DNA of 8,242 nt from Ruminococcaceae bacterium UBA2656 (GTDB lineage Bacteria > Bacillota > Clostridia > Oscillospirales > Acutalibacteraceae). Positions 5,438 to 8,242 of the stretch are shown piece after piece; within the stretch, counting starts at the first letter, position 1, and each line of letters begins with the position of its first letter. The stretch lies in the NCBI GenBank assembly GCA_002359465.1, contig DENA01000019.1:1-8242 (forward strand). The letters are read 5' to 3'. The notes beneath the pieces are model-generated. The model was not told the origin of the DNA, did no database searches, and saw only the letters and a program-made list of their open reading frames with translations. The position numbers and the translations under genes were made by a program.

Positions 5438-6205
5438 ATGTTATATCCAGGTAACGGTCAAGCTTTGTTTGTTCAATTAAAAGAAACTATTTTACATAAA
5501 ATACAGCAAGGAGAATATGTAGAAGGATGTTGTCTTCCTAGTGAAAGACAGCTTGCTGAAATTTATGGAATCAGCCGAGTGACTGTAAGACAGGCACTAA
5601 ATGAGTTGGTGCAAGAGAGGGTGTTAGTTAAGAGGCATGGGAAAGGTACATTTGTAGCTTTCAAAAGGATCGACCAAAATCTGGATGGTTTGCTTGGTTT
5701 TGTCGAAGAGTTTGCCGTTAGAAATTTGAAGTGTGAAGTTAAAGTCGAGCAAATGAGATACGAGGTGGCTCCGGATTTGGCTTGCGCTGCAATGCAAGTA
5801 CCGAAAAAAACACGGATGCTAATGATTGTACGCGTAATTTATGTTGAAAACCATCCTCTTGCACTTGACCGAACCTATGTACCGGAATCCGTTGCTTACT
5901 TGGTCGAAAATCTCGATTTCCGCAATGAAATGCTCTACAATTTTCTAGAAAGAAGCGGATACAGACTGACTGAGGCGCATCAAGAAATCGGTGCTGCTAT
6001 TCCGTCTTCGGAAGAAGCCCGCCTTTTAAACCTTGAATCCACATCTCCCGTGCTGGTCATCCACAGAACCACATATGTTGAAGGGGGAAAACCAATAATT
6101 CATAACAGAGCAGTTTATCGTGCAGATCGTTATCTGTATAACCTAACTTTAAAACGACGTCCGTATGGACTGTCCGGCTCACCGAATCTGTTTCATCCAT
6201 TATAA
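5438..6205 (+). CDS. GntR/HutC-family transcriptional regulator with UTRA domain
   Basis: A complete 255-residue regulator. Residues about 8-75 form the GntR winged helix-turn-helix, with the hallmark 'LPSERQLAEIYGISRVTVRQ' and wing 'KRHGKGTFVA'. Residues about 90-240 are a UTRA ligand-binding domain ('LDGLLGFVEEFAVR', 'LALDRTYVPE', 'PVLVIHRTTYVEGGKPIIHN'). In the HutC subfamily this domain binds a sugar phosphate, amino acid or related small molecule and releases the repressor from its operator. The ATG at 5438 fits the domain start; its Shine-Dalgarno is weak. It has its own promoter (5354-5382) and a weak downstream terminator. No transporter or catabolic gene adjoins it, so the target is unknown; it is either an orphan or the survivor of a deleted operon. 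The alpha-glucan hydrolase to the right is divergent in origin, composition and strand, and a tRNA separates them, so I do not assume they are linked. Confidence 0.93.
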   Translation: MLYPGNGQALFVQLKETILHKIQQGEYVEGCCLPSERQLAEIYGISRVTVRQALNELVQERVLVKRHGKGTFVAFKRIDQNLDGLLGFVEEFAVRNLKCEVKVEQMRYEVAPDLACAAMQVPKKTRMLMIVRVIYVENHPLALDRTYVPESVAYLVENLDFRNEMLYNFLERSGYRLTEAHQEIGAAIPSSEEARLLNLESTSPVLVIHRTTYVEGGKPIIHNRAVYRADRYLYNLTLKRRPYGLSGSPNLFHPL

Positions 6206-6475
6206 TTAGGTTCTTAGTCGATCCTTTGAGTTAAAATATCAATGAATAAAGCCATGAAAGCTTTGAATGATATAACAGAATAGTACCAAGATATAACCAG
6301 GAAGGGACGCCGTATGAAACGGCTCTTTTTGTGGTGTTTTTATTTTGAGGAAATGACCGTCTGTGTTCTGCCATTGGAGAGGGAAAATATTATACCTTAT
6401 CCAGAAAACACAAAACCTGCAAAGGATGCGAGGAGTTGATTCCGAAATCAACAAGGTACAAGTCAATTTTGACGA
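6206..6475. other. Gene-free interval behind the GntR-type gene
   Basis: This AT-rich stretch has no convincing gene on either strand. It holds a short terminator-like hairpin near 6309-6330 and a 7-bp hairpin GTTGATT/AATCAAC (6435-6441 with 6446-6452). I see no promoter or open frame with a ribosome binding site that would support a gene. Confidence 0.6.
6309..6330 (+). terminator. Weak terminator downstream of the GntR-type gene
   Basis: A 5-bp stem GCCGT/ACGGC (6309-6313 with 6319-6323) with a 5-base loop is followed by TCTTTTT. It is about 100 bases after the regulator's stop codon. The stem is short, so efficiency is doubtful. Confidence 0.45.
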
Positions 6476-6502
6476 GCGCCGGGGTTTCGCCTCATGGCAG
6501 AC
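6476..6502 (+). repeat. 27-bp direct repeat, copy 2
   Basis: Exact copy of 5296-5322. Here the unit directly abuts the tRNA-Arg terminator, lying downstream of the tRNA on the minus strand. In copy 1 the tRNA-end imprint lies on the other side, so the order of the two repeated pieces is inverted between the sites although each piece keeps its orientation. Confidence 0.85.
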
Positions 6503-6503
6503 A

Positions 6504-6542
6504 AAAAATAAAGACAAGGCTTTTTGCCTTGTCTTTATTTTT
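6504..6542 (-). terminator. Terminator of tRNA-Arg (bidirectional)
   Basis: A 17-bp perfect stem (6504-6520 with 6526-6542) with a TTTTT loop. The arms end in A-runs and T-runs, so it can terminate in both directions. It begins at the encoded CCA end of tRNA-Arg on the minus strand and is the natural terminator of that gene. Confidence 0.85.
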
Positions 6543-6618
6543 GGTGCGCCCGGAGGGACTCGAACCCGCGACCTCTTGATTCGTAGTCAAGCACTCTATC
6601 CAGCTGAGCTACGAGCGC
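6542..6618 (-). tRNA. tRNA-Arg (anticodon ACG), CCA encoded
   Basis: The minus strand folds as a standard tRNA. The acceptor GCGCTCG pairs with CGGGCGC with one G-T pair. The D-arm contains GCTCAGCTGGATAGAGT. The anticodon stem is CTTGA/TCAAG with loop CTACGAA, giving anticodon ACG. The T-arm is CGCGGGTTCGAGTCCCTCCG-like with the TTCGA consensus, and the 3' end is ACCA, encoded in the gene. The ACG anticodon, edited to ICG by TadA, reads CGU, CGC and CGA codons. The gene has its own promoter and terminator. Its 3' end is partly copied at 5192-5213, suggesting use as an integration target. Confidence 0.97.
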
Positions 6619-6622
6619 ATAA

Positions 6623-6642
6623 GCGGCTTTCTTTCAAGCCGC
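6623..6642 (-). promoter_or_regulatory. Hairpin in the tRNA-Arg leader
   Basis: GCGGCTT/AAGCCGC (6623-6629 with 6636-6642) forms a 7-bp hairpin with a 6-base loop, just before the mature 5' end of the tRNA at 6618. It may guide processing of the precursor by RNase P or simply be a leader structure. Confidence 0.4.
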
Positions 6643-6648
6643 CTAAGT

Positions 6649-6677
6649 ATCATATCACATTTGGCAGGGAATTGCAA
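6649..6677 (-). promoter_or_regulatory. SigmaA-type promoter of tRNA-Arg
   Basis: On the minus strand TTGCAA (6677-6672) and TATGAT (6654-6649) are separated by exactly 17 bases and lie about 30 bases before the tRNA, a good match to the vegetative promoter consensus. Confidence 0.8.
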
Positions 6678-6788
6678 CTTATTTTTTGCGGTTCTTATTT
6701 TCCATCTCTAAAATTGTTGGGGTACGGCGCGGCTTTGCGCAATTCCCGGTAGATCTTCTGTTGTTGGTTCTCGCCTGTTACACTCTCT

Positions 6789-8242
6789 TTATATACCGCT
6801 ATTGCTTCGCTTCAGCAGCAGCACCGCGCAGTCCTCCGCGTCCAGAAACAGCGTATTGCTTTCATCCGGCACCACGCCGACCGCCGCGCGGGCATTGAGC
6901 CATTCCTCCGGAACGGTAACCCTGCGGCTTTCCCCACCGGCGTTGATCAGGCAGAGCATGCTGACGGCATCGTCCTGACGGATGTACCCCATACAGGAGC
7001 CGTCGGCAAGAAACGGGAGGAAATTCCCTTCCCTTAACGCGGAACAGCCGCGGCGCAGCCTGCCCAGCAGGCGGTACCACTCAACCAGATCTTTTTCCTC
7101 GTTTCCCCACGGGTAACAGGCGCGGTTAAACGGGTCGCGGTAGCCCTCCATACCGGCTTCGTCCCCGTAATAAATACAGGGTACGCCCGGCAGGGTGAAC
7201 TGCATCAGCGAGGCAAGCCGCATCAGGCGCAGGCCGCGGCGGCGGCGCTCCCTTGTCAGGTGCGCCGTGCTCTGCCACGGACGGCCGCGGCCGTTCAGCG
7301 GTTCCCCCGCAAGGACGGTAAGCGCCCGCTCGGTGTCGTGCGTGCCGATATGGTTCATCAGCAGGCGAATGACCTGCGGCGGATAATTCTCCAGAATATT
7401 GAGGATGATTTCCATCATATCCATGGCGTCCGCGCCCGTCAAAAAGCCGAGAACGGCGCTGCGGAACGGGTAATTCATCACACTGTCAAGCTGGCCGCCC
7501 AGAAGGTACCGGCGTCTTTTTCCGTAGGCCGTCTTATTGGACGCGTCCTCCCAGACCTCGCCCAGAATCAGCGCGCCGCCCTTCTGCTCTTTCGCGGCGG
7601 CGCGGATATTTTCAAGGAAAAAATCGGGCAGCTCGTCGGCGACGTCCAGCCGCCAGCCGCCCGCGCCCGCGGCGAGCCATTTTTGGATAATGCCGCCCTT
7701 TCCGTTGATATACTTCCCGTATGTAGGCTCGCTTTCATTCACATTCGGCAGGGTGATAAAGTTCCACCAGCAGTCGTAATCCTTCGGCCAGCGTTGGAAG
7801 GTATACCAGGGATAATACGGCGAATTTTTGGAGTGGTACGCGCCCGGTTCGGCGTAACGGTTCTGGCGGTTAAAATAGACGCTGTCGCTGCCCGTATGGT
7901 TAAAAACGCCGTCGAGCACCACGCGGATGCCCATTTGTTCCGCGGCGGCGCACAGGTTTGAAAAATCCGCTTCACTTCCCAAGAGCGGATCCACCCTGGA
8001 GTAATCCGCCGTGTCGTACCGGTGGTTGGAATGGGATTCAAAAATAGGGTTCATATACACGCAGGTCACGCCCAGCGACCGCAGATAGGAAAGCTTTTCC
8101 TCAATTCCGCGCAGGTCGCCGCCGAAATAGTCGGTGTTGGTGATCCTGCCGTCCTCATCCGGCTCCCAGTCCGGCTGTTCCCCCCAGCTTTCATGCAGCT
8201 TCCGGTCGGCGGGAACGCCTGTCTTTTTTTGTCCGGAACGGT
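6789..8242 (-). CDS. GH13 alpha-glucan hydrolase (neopullulanase/cyclomaltodextrinase-like), partial
   Basis: The visible 483 residues are the catalytic (beta/alpha)8 barrel and C-terminal domain of a family GH13 enzyme; the N-terminus lies beyond the right edge. The barrel opens with 'TDYFGGDLRGIEEKLSYLRS' and 'VYMNPIFES', typical of subfamily 20 (neopullulanase, maltogenic amylase, cyclomaltodextrinase). The conserved regions are complete: 'DGVFNHTG'; 'GGWRLDVADE' with the nucleophile Asp at 7646-7644; 'LGEVWEDA' with the acid/base Glu at 7559-7557; and 'NHIGTHDTER' with the transition-state Asp at 7337-7335. These enzymes cleave alpha-1,4 (and some alpha-1,6) links in maltodextrins, cyclodextrins or pullulan; the subfamily usually carries an N-terminal CBM34-like domain that would lie outside the window. 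The gene is much more GC-rich than the ICE-derived DNA to the left, suggesting host backbone. It ends at TAA 6791-6789, with no obvious terminator before the tRNA promoter. Confidence 0.95.
   Translation of the reverse strand, partial: RSGQKKTGVPADRKLHESWGEQPDWEPDEDGRITNTDYFGGDLRGIEEKLSYLRSLGVTCVYMNPIFESHSNHRYDTADYSRVDPLLGSEADFSNLCAAAEQMGIRVVLDGVFNHTGSDSVYFNRQNRYAEPGAYHSKNSPYYPWYTFQRWPKDYDCWWNFITLPNVNESEPTYGKYINGKGGIIQKWLAAGAGGWRLDVADELPDFFLENIRAAAKEQKGGALILGEVWEDASNKTAYGKRRRYLLGGQLDSVMNYPFRSAVLGFLTGADAMDMMEIILNILENYPPQVIRLLMNHIGTHDTERALTVLAGEPLNGRGRPWQSTAHLTRERRRRGLRLMRLASLMQFTLPGVPCIYYGDEAGMEGYRDPFNRACYPWGNEEKDLVEWYRLLGRLRRGCSALREGNFLPFLADGSCMGYIRQDDAVSMLCLINAGGESRRVTVPEEWLNARAAVGVVPDESNTLFLDAEDCAVLLLKRSNSGI

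Noticed and set aside
5296..6502. CRISPR array
   Set aside because: Only two repeat copies, 1180 bp apart with a gene between them; no regular spacers and no cas genes.
6363..6752. Plus-strand open frame containing GAPGGTRTRDLLIRSQ
   Set aside because: This is the familiar spurious peptide from translating the antisense strand of a tRNA gene; here it is antisense to tRNA-Arg.
7260..7961. Long plus-strand open frame of 233 residues
   Set aside because: It is antisense to the GH13 gene in GC-rich sequence and shows no domain; the minus-strand frame has all catalytic motifs.

Overview
The window looks like a chromosomal segment of a gut-type Firmicute, probably class Clostridia (Oscillospiraceae/Ruminococcaceae-like). 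This rests on strong AGGAGG-type ribosome binding sites, sigmaA-type promoters, a PrgI/VirB4 conjugation module of the Firmicute ICE type, a TnpX/TndX-like large serine recombinase, and a GC-rich GH13 gene beside a CCA-encoding tRNA-Arg. The organism is inferred from these features.

Layout. Positions 1-108 (minus) hold the frameshifted 5' end of a GyrI-like effector-binding protein. Positions 205-~997 (plus) are a conjugation fragment: an intact PrgI-family gene overlapped by a VirB4 ATPase gene that has an in-frame amber codon and is cut off near 995-1000. At that cut a complete large serine recombinase gene begins (1070-2779) and reads away from the junction, an arrangement like Tn4451-type elements. 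Positions 2780-3450 hold a minus-strand gene tail with its terminator, then a SoxS/MarA-sized AraC-family HTH gene that ends abruptly where it abuts a truncated, oppositely oriented D12-class adenine methyltransferase (3441-4097, minus). Upstream of the methylase, on the same strand, is a cysteine-rich unidentified protein (4175-4867). Three minus-strand terminator-like hairpins follow (4923-5138).

Positions 5192-6562 are a second mosaic unit. A 22-nt near-copy of the tRNA-Arg 3' end lies at 5192-5213. A 27-bp perfect direct repeat (5296-5322 and 6476-6502) brackets a complete GntR/HutC regulator (5438-6205) that has its own good promoter and a weak terminator. The intact tRNA-Arg(ACG), with promoter and terminator, is at 6542-6618 (minus). 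From 6789 to the right edge, a GH13 (subfamily-20-like) alpha-glucan hydrolase runs off the window on the minus strand and looks like ordinary chromosomal backbone.

Overall the left 5 kb reads as a graveyard of ICE pieces: transfer genes, a recombinase, a methylase and accessory regulators broken at sharp junctions. The tRNA-Arg end looks like an old integration site. I do not see a coherent new multi-gene system. The items most worth a second look are the VirB4/recombinase junction, the AraC/methylase junction, the tRNA-Arg imprint plus direct repeat around the orphan regulator, and the unidentified Cys-rich protein.
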